Below, in pieces: positions 1 through 7,269 of a DNA stretch of 11,814 bases. The position numbers and the translations under genes are program-made. The notes beneath the pieces are model-generated. The model ran no database searches. It saw only the letters and a program-made list of their open reading frames with translations, and was not told the origin of the DNA. Location of the stretch: contig RFHZ01000783.1 of the NCBI GenBank assembly GCA_003696125.1, forward strand, positions 1-11,814, written 5' to 3'. The stretch's first letter is position 1. Each line of letters starts with the position of its first letter. This stretch comes from Nitrospinota bacterium. GTDB lineage: Bacteria > Tectomicrobia > Entotheonellia > J063.

Positions 1-1
1 C

Positions 2-1039
2 GATGTCGCCGTGGTAGAGATCTCCGAGGTCCTCTCCCTGCGGGCCATGGATGCCACCATCCCGCTCGATGACTATATCAAAGCTGAAGGAGGAGAGGCC
101 TTCCTGGAGCAGTTCTTCCCGGCCTTCTTTGGCAACGCCAAGGTGGAAGGGCATATCTACTCCTTCCCCTTCCAGCGGAGCACCCCGATCCTCTACTGGA
201 ACAAGGACGCCTTCCGCGAAGAGGCAGCAGCCCTCAAGAAGGCAGGCCTGGATCCGAACCGGGCACCGAAAACCTGGGATGAGCTGGTTGCCTATGCCAA
301 GATCCTGACCAAGCGAGAAGATGGAGAGGTCAAGCGGTACGGGGTCATCATTCCAGGAGGATGGAACGACTGGATCTTTGAGGCCTTTGCCCGCCAAAAC
401 GGCAGCCAGTTGATCAAAGAGGACTGGAAAACGGTCACCTTCGATACCCCGGAGAACCTGGAAGCCCTGCGGCTCTGGGTCGATCTGATGCAGAAGTACA
501 AAGTCTGCCCGGTCCTTCGTCCCTGGAACATCACCCCTGAAGACTTCATCGCCGGGGTGGCGGCGATGATGTACTATTCGACCGGTGGAATGCGTAAAGT
601 GCGGGAAAACGCCAAGTTCGAGTTTGGAGCGGCCTTCATGCCGGCCAAGAAGACCTACGGCACACCGGTAGGAGGGGGGGATTTCCATATCTTTAAGAAT
701 CGCCCCAAATCGCATCAGGATGCGGCCTGGAAATTCATCAAGTTCATGACCACCCCGGAGCAGCAGGCGTACTGGAGCCGAGAATCGGGATACATCGCGG
801 TCAATAAACGGTCTTACGATCTGCCTGAAATGCAGGAGTTCCTGAAGAAGTTCCCTCAGATGACCGTGGCACGCGATCAGCTCCAATACGCCCATCCCAA
901 AGCCATGGCGGTCAATTTCCAGTTGATCCGCAAGGCGATGACGACCAACCTGGATGCAGCCCTGGAGGGGAAAAAGACCCCGGAACAGGCGCTGCGTGAT
1001 GCCCAGAAGGCGATGGAAGCGGCCATTGCCGGACAGTGA
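2..1039 (+). CDS. ABC transporter substrate-binding protein, family 1 (UgpB/MalE type), 5'-truncated
   Basis: This is the extracytoplasmic binding protein of a carbohydrate-type ABC importer. It captures the solute and delivers it to the two permeases encoded directly downstream. The reading frame is open from base 2, so the true start, signal peptide and lipobox lie outside the window; the GTG at 11 is internal. About 345 residues are visible, compared with roughly 400-450 for the family. Typical family-1 features are the early 'PDVA'-like stretch (DVAVVEI), the hinge segment YSFPFQRSTPILYWNKDAF, and the C-terminal GGGDFHIFKN / AAWKFIKFMTTPEQQAYWS / SGYIAVNK block. That last block is most reminiscent of UgpB, the glycerol-3-phosphate binding protein, but the ligand cannot be assigned: a sugar, oligosaccharide or glycerol phosphodiester is possible. 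The stop overlaps the next gene's GTG start by four bases, which implies co-translation. Confidence 0.9.
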   Translation, partial: DVAVVEISEVLSLRAMDATIPLDDYIKAEGGEAFLEQFFPAFFGNAKVEGHIYSFPFQRSTPILYWNKDAFREEAAALKKAGLDPNRAPKTWDELVAYAKILTKREDGEVKRYGVIIPGGWNDWIFEAFARQNGSQLIKEDWKTVTFDTPENLEALRLWVDLMQKYKVCPVLRPWNITPEDFIAGVAAMMYYSTGGMRKVRENAKFEFGAAFMPAKKTYGTPVGGGDFHIFKNRPKSHQDAAWKFIKFMTTPEQQAYWSRESGYIAVNKRSYDLPEMQEFLKKFPQMTVARDQLQYAHPKAMAVNFQLIRKAMTTNLDAALEGKKTPEQALRDAQKAMEAAIAGQ

Positions 1040-1947
1040 CGATGGAAAGGCAAACCAAACGCACGAGTCTCTGGTGGTTTCTCTACCGGTGCCGGTACTA
1101 CCTCTTCCTCCTGCCGGCGCTCCTCTTTCTGGGGGTATTCGTCTATTACCCTATCGGGTACTCTCTCCTCCGGAGCTTTCAGCGCTGGGATCTCCTCCAT
1201 CCCAAACCGCGCTGGGCCGGCTGGAGGAACTACCAGCACCTCATGCAGGATCCGGTCTTCTGGACCGTGGTCAAGAATAGCCTGATCTACGTGACCTGTA
1301 CCATCTTCCCGACCATGGCGCTGGCCCTCTTCTTTGCCATCCTCATTGACGAGCGGGCACGGGGGAGGGCCTATTATATCTACAGCCTCTTCTATCCAAC
1401 CCTGATCCCGATGGCCGCGGCGGCCATGCTCTGGGTCTTCATCTATTCCCCCAACCTGGGCCTGATGAACATCGTCCTCTCCCGTTTTGGCCTTCCCAAG
1501 CTGGGCTGGTTGGGAAGCGCCGACACCTCCCTGTGGGCCTTAATCATCATGAGCATCTGGAAGTATCTGGGATTCTACACCCTGATCTATCTCTCTGGCC
1601 TGCAAAACCTCGACAAGTCGCTCTACGAAAGCGCCTTTATCGATGGAGCCGGCTGGTGGCGGCGTCACCTCTCTATTACGGTTCCCCTGGTCGCTCCCAC
1701 CTCTCTCTTCATCTTCATCGTGGGAGTGATCCTCTCCTTTCGCGTCTTTGCCCCGGTACATCTGATGACAGAAGGGGGACCGGGGAACAGCTCTAACGTG
1801 ATTATCTACTACATCTATGAAAACGGCTTTAAATTCTTTCAACTCGGTATCGCCTTTGCCCTGACCGTACTGCTGGTCATTTCCCTCCTTCTGCTGGTCC
1901 TTTTGATCTTCGGCTTTCTGGATAAGCGGGTAACCTATACGGGATAA
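1036..1947 (+). CDS. ABC transporter permease, MalF/UgpA type
   Basis: Inner-membrane permease of the importer begun by the upstream binding protein. The 303 residues carry about six hydrophobic helices: near 22-40, 80-104, 115-137, 165-188, 220-243 and 270-294. The EAA loop that docks onto the ATPase is clear at residues 197-221 (YESAFIDGAGWWRR...VPLVAP), between the fourth and fifth helices, as in MalF/UgpA. The TEGGPGNSS segment near 245-253 is also typical of this family. The GTG at 1036 overlaps the upstream stop codon (GTGA) and is preferred. The ATG at 1042 would remove only two residues and cannot be excluded, since no strong Shine-Dalgarno sequence precedes either. The next permease follows after 38 bases. 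The family is certain; the substrate is not. Confidence 0.92.
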   Translation: MTMERQTKRTSLWWFLYRCRYYLFLLPALLFLGVFVYYPIGYSLLRSFQRWDLLHPKPRWAGWRNYQHLMQDPVFWTVVKNSLIYVTCTIFPTMALALFFAILIDERARGRAYYIYSLFYPTLIPMAAAAMLWVFIYSPNLGLMNIVLSRFGLPKLGWLGSADTSLWALIIMSIWKYLGFYTLIYLSGLQNLDKSLYESAFIDGAGWWRRHLSITVPLVAPTSLFIFIVGVILSFRVFAPVHLMTEGGPGNSSNVIIYYIYENGFKFFQLGIAFALTVLLVISLLLLVLLIFGFLDKRVTYTG

Positions 1948-1971
1948 AGGGAGACGAACCGGTCACAACAC

Positions 1972-1977
1972 GAGGAG
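1972..1977 (+). promoter_or_regulatory. Ribosome binding site of the MalG/UgpE-type permease
   Basis: GAGGAG lies eight bases before the ATG at 1986, in the 38-base gap between the two permease genes. It fixes the start of the second permease and gives it independent translation initiation. Confidence 0.7.
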
Positions 1978-1985
1978 CGGCAGCA

Positions 1986-2813
1986 ATGACGGAACGGACC
2001 TATGAACTCTGGCTCAAGGTGGCGGTGCTGCACCTGGTCGCTTTCCTGATGCTTGTCCCCTTTGCCTGGCTGGTCTCGACCGCCCTCAAGGCACCAGGAG
2101 AAGTCTTCAGCGAAACGATTCAGTGGATCCCGCAAAAACTCCGCTTTGCCAACTTCCGCGAGATCATGGATGCGGCACCGTTCATGACCTATCTCTATAA
2201 CACGATCATCGTGGTTACCAGTATCCTGGTATTGCAACTGCTCCTGATCATCCCGGCCGCGTACGCGCTGGCTCGCCTGGAGTTTCCGGGCAGTGATTAC
2301 GCCATCGTCCTTTTCATCATCCAGATCATGCTCCCGATCGAAACCATCCTGCTTCCCAACTACTTCCTGATCAAAGCCTTTGGCCTGCTCAACACCAAGA
2401 CCGCCCTGGTCCTCCCCTTTGTGGCCAGTGGGTTTGGGACCTTCCTCTTTCGCCAGACCTTCAAGCAGATCCCTAAAGAGCTGGAGGACGCTGCTCGCAT
2501 CGATGGTGCCGGGCACTTCCGCTTCATCTGGTCCGTACTCCTCCCCCTCTCCCGGCCCACCCTGGTTACCTTCTCCATGCTGAGCATCGCCACCCACTGG
2601 GACGATTTCTACTGGCCGCTGATTGTGACGGAAACGGACAATGTGCGTACCCTGGCCATCGGATTGGGACTATTCGTAAAACAGGAAAGCGGATCAGAGT
2701 GGAACCTGTTGATGGCGGCTACCCTCTTTGTCTGCGCACCGGTGATTCTCCTCTTTTTGATCGGACAGCGGGCCTTTATCAAGAATTTTTTGACCTCAGG
2801 GATCAAGGGATGA
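1986..2813 (+). CDS. ABC transporter permease, MalG/UgpE type
   Basis: Second membrane subunit of the same importer, pairing with the MalF-like protein. The 275 residues show six predicted helices: near 12-32, 72-97, 104-127, 138-155, 186-210 and 242-262. The EAA loop at 165-191 (ELEDAARIDGAGHFRF...LPLSRP) is a close fit to the consensus. The C-terminal FIKNFLTSGIKG ends like the usual '...GLxxGAVKG' tail of MalG/UgpE proteins. The ATG at 1986 is supported by GAGGAG eight bases upstream. No ATP-binding subunit follows: the next gene is on the opposite strand. The importer therefore probably uses a shared MsmK/UgpC-type ATPase encoded elsewhere, which is common for this class, or one encoded upstream of the window. 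Confidence 0.93.
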   Translation: MTERTYELWLKVAVLHLVAFLMLVPFAWLVSTALKAPGEVFSETIQWIPQKLRFANFREIMDAAPFMTYLYNTIIVVTSILVLQLLLIIPAAYALARLEFPGSDYAIVLFIIQIMLPIETILLPNYFLIKAFGLLNTKTALVLPFVASGFGTFLFRQTFKQIPKELEDAARIDGAGHFRFIWSVLLPLSRPTLVTFSMLSIATHWDDFYWPLIVTETDNVRTLAIGLGLFVKQESGSEWNLLMAATLFVCAPVILLFLIGQRAFIKNFLTSGIKG

Positions 2814-2820
2814 TGTCGCT

Positions 2821-2876
2821 GCTCTCCTTTCTCCTCCTGCAGGAAGGGCACCCTCTTCGTTCCTGTTAAGGAGAGC
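2821..2876. terminator. Hairpin in the convergent gap, possible bidirectional transcription stop
   Basis: GCTCTCCTT at 2821-2829 is perfectly repeated in inverse at 2868-2876. Inside it, CAGGAA at 2840-2845 pairs with TTCCTG at 2860-2865, and GGG/CCC in the centre can close a small tip. The structure sits between two convergent genes, where a bidirectional terminator is expected. Neither strand has a T-run after the outer stem, so it does not look like a standard intrinsic terminator. It could instead be an mRNA 3' stabilising hairpin. Confidence 0.35.
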
Positions 2877-2887
2877 ATAAGGAGGAT

Positions 2888-3868
2888 CTACAGGCGGGTG
2901 GTCAGTGTATACCCGGTAAAGCTCAGAAGCCCCAGGCCGAGGAAGAACTGGAACAGCTTCCTGTTCTCCTGTTCCAGAATATCCCCCACCACTTCCCGTC
3001 GGGTAAACACGTTCTGCCAGCGTGGTCCCAGGGTGACACGCTGGTAGGTTCCTCCTGTGACCTGAGCGATATGGCGGAGCCTCTCTTCGTTCAGGCGGGT
3101 GGTGACTACCTGATCATCGATCTTCAGGTACCCGGTAAATCTCCCCTGCCCGTCATAGAGGGGAATCGGCGAAGGAGAAGCCGTTCCCAGTCCAAAGGTC
3201 ACAACTTTGATTCCCCGCCGTACCGCTTTGGCCAGCACCGGCTCCAGCCCCTGCTGTTTATCCCCTCCATCAGAGAAGAGGAGCAGGAGTTTCTGTCGAG
3301 TCGGGTCCTTTGTGCACAGGGCGATCCCGGTCTCGATGGCCTGGGCAATGTCTGATCCTCCCAGCCCGACGGCATCGACCTGTACCCAGTGCCGGAGGAT
3401 GAAGTCCAGGGCAGAGAGATCTTCGGTCAGCTCGGCCTGCCGGAAGGAGGTGCCGGCAAAGGTGACCAACCCGACACGGTTCCCCCGGAGATCGGCCAAA
3501 AGGGCTCTGGCTATCTCTTTCGCCTTTTCCAGGCGGGAACGCCGACCGTAATCCTCTGCCGCCATACTCTTGGACACATCCATGAGGAAAACCACATCCA
3601 GCGTCCCCTCTCGCAAGCGCAGGGTTCCGGCAGGAAGGCGGGGATCGGAGAGGGCAAACACTATGCTTACTACGGTGGCAAACAGGAAGGCCAGTCGCCA
3701 TCCATCGTGCCGCAGGCGCGGGAAACGGGGGACAGATGCCTGCAGCAGGGTTATATCCCCCCAGGCCCTTACGAGCCTGTCTCTGCGTCTCCTCCCACTA
3801 CGAGAGATCCCATAGAACGCCGGGAGCAAGAGGAGGAGAAGAAAGGCCAGCGGTTGAGCAAAGTCCAT
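2888..3868 (-). CDS. vWA-domain membrane protein (BatB / MxaL-like)
   Basis: Last gene of the MoxR operon. The 326-residue protein has an N-terminal helix (5-21), a second helix (58-74), a von Willebrand factor A domain (about 90-285) and a C-terminal helix (306-322). This is the architecture of BatB and MxaL, with the vWA domain on the outer side of the membrane. The MIDAS metal site reads DVSKS (D97, S99, S101). The second loop is GGSD, with Ser172 where Thr is usual, and the third is FSDGGD (D200). The protein probably binds a divalent cation and a protein partner, working with the MoxR ATPase to mature a client. The start follows AAGGA with seven-base spacing, 15 bases after the TPR gene ends. 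The family is clear; the client is unknown. Confidence 0.88.
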   Translation of the reverse strand: MDFAQPLAFLLLLLLPAFYGISRSGRRRRDRLVRAWGDITLLQASVPRFPRLRHDGWRLAFLFATVVSIVFALSDPRLPAGTLRLREGTLDVVFLMDVSKSMAAEDYGRRSRLEKAKEIARALLADLRGNRVGLVTFAGTSFRQAELTEDLSALDFILRHWVQVDAVGLGGSDIAQAIETGIALCTKDPTRQKLLLLFSDGGDKQQGLEPVLAKAVRRGIKVVTFGLGTASPSPIPLYDGQGRFTGYLKIDDQVVTTRLNEERLRHIAQVTGGTYQRVTLGPRWQNVFTRREVVGDILEQENRKLFQFFLGLGLLSFTGYTLTTRL

Positions 3869-3883
3869 GGTCCTGTCCTTCTC

Positions 3884-4450
3884 TTAGATATCTGAACGGG
3901 GAGAAGGCCGGCCTGCCCCTTCCTTCCCCAGGCCTTTCCCCTCTTCCTTATGCAGGCCCGGGGCCTGCTGGAGGGAGGCCTTCGCCTGTCCTCCCTTCTC
4001 CAAGAGGACAAAATGATAGAGCCGTTCCAGGTTAAATTTCACCTCTGGATCACTCGGATCGATGCGGAGCGCCTCTTTGAACATTTCGGCTGCCCCTTCC
4101 GGCTCTTCTAGAGCGAGCAACACAACCCCCAGATTGTAGAGGGCCCGCTTCCGGAGCAGGCGATTATCGGTCTGGTAGGCCTGCCGGAAGAGGTCAGCGG
4201 CCCGGGAGAAGTTCTGAGCCTCATAGTTCAATACTCCCTGGTTATAGAGCAGGAGTTTTTGATTGGCCAGCCAGTACCGGCTGGCCTGCGTGTAAGCCTG
4301 GGTATCGAAGCGCTTTTCCGCTACCGCTCGGTTTCCGGCAGCAACGAGTCGGCTATACTGCGTCTGGTAGGCGGCAAAGGCCAGGCAGAGCATGCCACCG
4401 ATGAACAGGATTCCATAAAGGATTCTGGAGTCATTGATCAACTTGCGCAT
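3884..4450 (-). CDS. TPR-repeat membrane-anchored protein (BatC / MxaK-like)
   Basis: This 188-residue protein has a short basic N-terminus, one membrane helix (about 11-28), two tetratricopeptide repeats (about 66-99 and 102-135, with YNQGVLNYEAQNFSRA and YNLGVVLLALEEPEGA cores followed by ALRIDPSDPEV), and a hydrophilic tail rich in Gly, Lys, Glu and Pro from about 152 on that is likely disordered. A small TPR protein lies between the two vWA genes in Bat operons, and MxaK occupies the same place in mxa clusters. The protein most likely serves as a scaffold between the vWA proteins at the membrane. The start is well supported by AGGAGG seven bases upstream, after a 28-base gap from the preceding vWA gene. 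The two repeats are clear by eye; the role is inferred from position. Confidence 0.85.
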   Translation of the reverse strand: MRKLINDSRILYGILFIGGMLCLAFAAYQTQYSRLVAAGNRAVAEKRFDTQAYTQASRYWLANQKLLLYNQGVLNYEAQNFSRAADLFRQAYQTDNRLLRKRALYNLGVVLLALEEPEGAAEMFKEALRIDPSDPEVKFNLERLYHFVLLEKGGQAKASLQQAPGLHKEEGKGLGKEGAGRPSPRSDI

Positions 4451-4457
4451 CCTGTCT

Positions 4458-4463
4458 CCTCCT
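4458..4463 (-). promoter_or_regulatory. Strong Shine-Dalgarno of the TPR gene
   Basis: On the minus strand AGGAGG stands seven bases before the ATG at 4450. The TPR gene is the first in the operon not reached by an ATGA overlap, so it needs its own initiation signal, and this is one of the strongest in the window. Confidence 0.7.
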
Positions 4464-4478
4464 CTTTACAAGCTCCCT

Positions 4479-5399
4479 TTATACGGTAATAACCCATGTC
4501 TGTTTCAGGAGAAAAGCCACCATGAGGAGAGCGAGCGCGGTGAGGGCAAAGAAGGGGTAAAGCTCTTTGCGCTCTGTACTCTGCACCACTTTTACCGGTG
4601 ACCTCTCCAGCCGATCGATCTCCCGCAGTGCTGCCTCCAACTCCTCTCCCCGGTTGATGTTGAAGTAGCGTCCCTGGGCCCGCCGGGTAAGCTGGACGAT
4701 ACTGGAGTCTTCCTCGAGTTCCATACCGAGCAGGTAGAGCATGACCCCTTCCTGCCGCAAGCGCCTGATAATCTGTCGTTCTTCATCTGGGGTCATGGAA
4801 TCGAGGCCATCGGTGAGAAGCAAGAGGAGCTTTGTTCGGGCCTGTCCCAGCTCCTGAAAATGATGGAGAGCTTTGAGAAGGGCGTGGACAAGGTAAGTTC
4901 CCCGGAGTTTAGAGGGGAGGAGACCATCCAGGCGCTGCAACCGTTGCCGCAGCATGGTGCTGTCGGTGCTGAGGGGCCACACGCCAAAAGCGTCATCACC
5001 AAAGACAAGGAGACCGAGTCGATCCTGTGGATGTCTTTGCACGAATTGCAGGCTGGCCTGCCGGACCAGATCCAGCTTCCGTACCCGCCCCTGTTCCGGT
5101 CCGGCGGGGATCTTTCCCTCCATGCTGAGGGAGAGATCGAGGACCAGGAGGATGTCGCGCACTTCCACCACCTGCTCCTGCTTCTCCAGAGTCCCCTGGG
5201 GTCTGGCCAGGGCGATGAGCAGGAACAGCACAGCGGTCCAGGTCAGTCCAGCGACCAACAGGGCGGGGGGATCGATCTGCCGTTCTTTCTTCAGTAAGGC
5301 CACGTTGGAATAATACCAGGCAGAGCGAGGAGCCAGGAGATAGGGCCAGAGGAGCAAGAGTCCTGCCAGCAGTAGCCATGGATCGGCCAACCGTATCAT
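4479..5399 (-). CDS. vWA-domain membrane protein (BatA / MxaC-like)
   Basis: This 306-residue protein has two N-terminal helices (about 8-23 and 46-66), a vWA domain (about 80-265) and a C-terminal helix (about 281-298), the standard BatA layout. The MIDAS motif is DLSLS (D88, S90, S92), with T168 in the second loop (RGTY) and D197 in LLTDGLD, so the metal-binding set is complete. The frame is open upstream to 5507, but the ATG at 5399 is chosen. It overlaps the stop of the preceding gene as ATGA, has AGAGG upstream, and starts directly with MIRLADPWLLL, the typical N-terminus of this family; the extra 36 residues are not family-like. Its place corresponds to mxaC. It is expected to act as a membrane partner of the MoxR ATPase. 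Confidence 0.9.
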   Translation of the reverse strand: MIRLADPWLLLAGLLLLWPYLLAPRSAWYYSNVALLKKERQIDPPALLVAGLTWTAVLFLLIALARPQGTLEKQEQVVEVRDILLVLDLSLSMEGKIPAGPEQGRVRKLDLVRQASLQFVQRHPQDRLGLLVFGDDAFGVWPLSTDSTMLRQRLQRLDGLLPSKLRGTYLVHALLKALHHFQELGQARTKLLLLLTDGLDSMTPDEERQIIRRLRQEGVMLYLLGMELEEDSSIVQLTRRAQGRYFNINRGEELEAALREIDRLERSPVKVVQSTERKELYPFFALTALALLMVAFLLKQTWVITV

Positions 5400-6400
5400 G
5401 ATGCGGGTATCCTCTCGAGCTTTTCCAAAAGAGTAATCCCCTTCCACCACAGCTCCCGTTCCTTCCCAGGATCGGGGGCTGTGGGCCGGTATTTCAGGAT
5501 GGCACACTCTTCTAGCAGGGCCAGGATCTCCTGGGCAAGAGGAACTCCATCCAGCAGAGGTGCGAGTTCAGCCGGAGTCAAAGTGGCAGCAGACAACCCA
5601 AACTCTGCCTGCAGGTACTGGCGAAAGATCTGGTCCAGTCTTTCTCCTGCAGAAAGGGAGGAAGTCTCCAAAGGGGGAAAGAAGTACAGCTCCTCTCTCC
5701 GCAAGGCCTGCAGTGCCTGCTCGGCTGCGGAAAGGGCCACAGGATGCTGAGGGGAATTGGAGAGTCGCTTTTGCCACCATCTCCGCGTCCACCCTCCTAC
5801 CGAGGTGACCAGAAAGACGGTACCCAGGGTCAAGGTCATCCCGATAGGGAGCGCTCGCCTGTCAGGGAGAACTGCTTTGGGTTTTACCGGCTGGGTGGTT
5901 TGATAGGGACCGATACGAGAGATATTGATGGTCACCGGCTGTGTAAACAGGCTCTGGTAGGTGTAGGTCTTCTCTGGAGCAACCCCTTTCCTGGAGGTGG
6001 CATAGAGGATCTCCAGGGGAGCAAAGCGGGTGGTCAGGGGAGTGGGGCCGAAGTACTGGAGACGGTAGTGGACACGATAGATCTTCTTTCCTTGCTTTTG
6101 CGTGGAAGAGGTGATGGCCAGGTCTCGGATCTCAAACGGACCATGGGTTTCTCCTTTTTGGGGGAGATTGACCAGATCGATCACCACCCCTGGTTCAGCC
6201 TCGATGATCAGCGTGAGCGGGATTTCATCCCCGATGAAGTATCCATAGTCACGCGGGAGTTCGAAGTGGGAGAAGATCGGAAAGTGCCTGCTACGAGCAG
6301 TTGCAGTGGGGGAAGGAGTAACGAGAAACTTTGGCACCATCAGGTAGCCGATAGGAACCACTATCCCTATCAAGATAAGGATCAGGAGTCTCTTCTTCAT
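5396..6400 (-). CDS. Two-TM membrane protein of the MoxR operon (MxaA-like position and topology)
   Basis: This 334-residue protein has a basic N-terminus and signal-anchor helix (4-23), an extracytoplasmic region of about 160 residues that appears rich in beta strands (about 40-165, beginning HFELPRDYGYFIGDEIPLTLIIEAEPG, like an Ig/BatD-type sandwich), a second helix (185-203), a basic WTRRWWQKR stop-transfer segment, and a cytoplasmic helical domain of about 125 residues (205-334). No catalytic motif is visible. The gene sits third, between the DUF58 and first vWA genes, exactly where mxaA lies in mxaRSACKL, and MxaA has a similar size and topology. It overlaps both neighbours by ATGA. Its own AGGAGGG lies seven bases upstream of the ATG at 6400. 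A role in bridging the cytoplasmic ATPase to periplasmic or external partners is inferred from topology alone. Confidence 0.75.
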   Translation of the reverse strand: MKKRLLILILIGIVVPIGYLMVPKFLVTPSPTATARSRHFPIFSHFELPRDYGYFIGDEIPLTLIIEAEPGVVIDLVNLPQKGETHGPFEIRDLAITSSTQKQGKKIYRVHYRLQYFGPTPLTTRFAPLEILYATSRKGVAPEKTYTYQSLFTQPVTINISRIGPYQTTQPVKPKAVLPDRRALPIGMTLTLGTVFLVTSVGGWTRRWWQKRLSNSPQHPVALSAAEQALQALRREELYFFPPLETSSLSAGERLDQIFRQYLQAEFGLSAATLTPAELAPLLDGVPLAQEILALLEECAILKYRPTAPDPGKERELWWKGITLLEKLERIPAS

Positions 6401-7269
6401 CCGCCTTCCCTCCTTCGCCTGAGAAAGAGCTGTGTCAGATCATCGATATAATGGGTTTGCGAGGTGATCCGGATATAGGGGATGTGGAAGCGTTGGAATA
6501 GCGAGGCGAGCTGTGCCTGTCTCTTCAGGTTTACCCTTGTCCGGGAAAGCCGGTACACCACTCTTTGCCCTGATTCCAGATCACGCACAGCGATTCGTCC
6601 CTCTCCAGCAGGAACCTCCTCTTCGCGGGGATCGGCCATCACAAGGGCAATCAGGTCGTGACGGAAACGGAGCCGGTCCAGCATCTGCGAGAGCTGTTCT
6701 TCATCCTCGGTCAAAAAGTCGGAAAGGAGGAAGAGCAGAGCAGGTGAAGGGACCCGGTTTTCGGCCACCTCGGTCGCTATCCGGAAATCGGTATGCCCCT
6801 GGTGCGTCGGATGGGTAAGGATGGCTTCCGGGAGCATATGCTGGTACCGGGAAGAACGCCGCGGCGGGAAGTAGCACTCGAGCCGATCACTAAAGCCGGC
6901 CAATCCGATGCGATCGTAGGCCAGCAAAGCCGAATAGACTAAGGAGGCGCTGACCTCTGCGGCCAGCGTTCTCTTCGTTACCCGATAACTCCCAAAATCC
7001 ATGGAAGCACTCATATCCACCAGGAGCATCACGGTGATTTCCTTCTCCTCGTAGTAGGTGTTGACCAGGAGCGGAGTTCCTCCCCGTCGCGCGGTCGCTG
7101 CCCAGTTGATCCTGCCTACCCCTTCCCCTAGCTGGTACTCCCTGATCTGATCGAACTCCAGTCCCGAACCTCGCTGCCGACTCGGGTGCTGTCCCAAGCG
7201 GAAATGATTCGCAGGCCACCTGATATAGAGGGGAATACGAGCAACATGCTGCAGAATGGTTTCTTTCAT
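6397..7269 (-). CDS. DUF58 family protein with vWA-like MIDAS (MxaS-like)
   Basis: This 290-residue soluble protein has no evident membrane helix. It carries the DUF58 signature around 40-62 (FDQIREYQLGEGVGRINWAATARRGG; the usual R-x-Y-x-x-G-D here has Glu for Asp) and then a vWA-like domain with DMSAS (D85, S87, S89) and a third-loop LLSDF (D184). DUF58 genes are very commonly directly downstream of MoxR ATPase genes, and mxaS belongs to this family. The protein is thought to be a cytoplasmic or membrane-peripheral partner of the ATPase. It overlaps the MoxR stop codon (ATGA at 7269-7266) and its own stop overlaps the next start in the same way. The family call is firm; the molecular role is known only in outline. 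Confidence 0.92.
   Translation of the reverse strand: MKETILQHVARIPLYIRWPANHFRLGQHPSRQRGSGLEFDQIREYQLGEGVGRINWAATARRGGTPLLVNTYYEEKEITVMLLVDMSASMDFGSYRVTKRTLAAEVSASLVYSALLAYDRIGLAGFSDRLECYFPPRRSSRYQHMLPEAILTHPTHQGHTDFRIATEVAENRVPSPALLFLLSDFLTEDEEQLSQMLDRLRFRHDLIALVMADPREEEVPAGEGRIAVRDLESGQRVVYRLSRTRVNLKRQAQLASLFQRFHIPYIRITSQTHYIDDLTQLFLRRRREGG

Noticed and set aside
2810-2869. A 19-codon frame starting MMSLLSFLLLQEG that overlaps the end of the MalG-type permease gene by ATGA
   Set aside because: It is very short, is made largely of the inverted repeat in the convergent gap, and shows no domain. The ATGA overlap is suggestive but insufficient.
5400-5507. N-terminal extension of 36 residues on the first vWA protein
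   Set aside because: It lies wholly inside the upstream gene, has no family-like sequence, and the ATG at 5399 has the ATGA overlap and a ribosome site.
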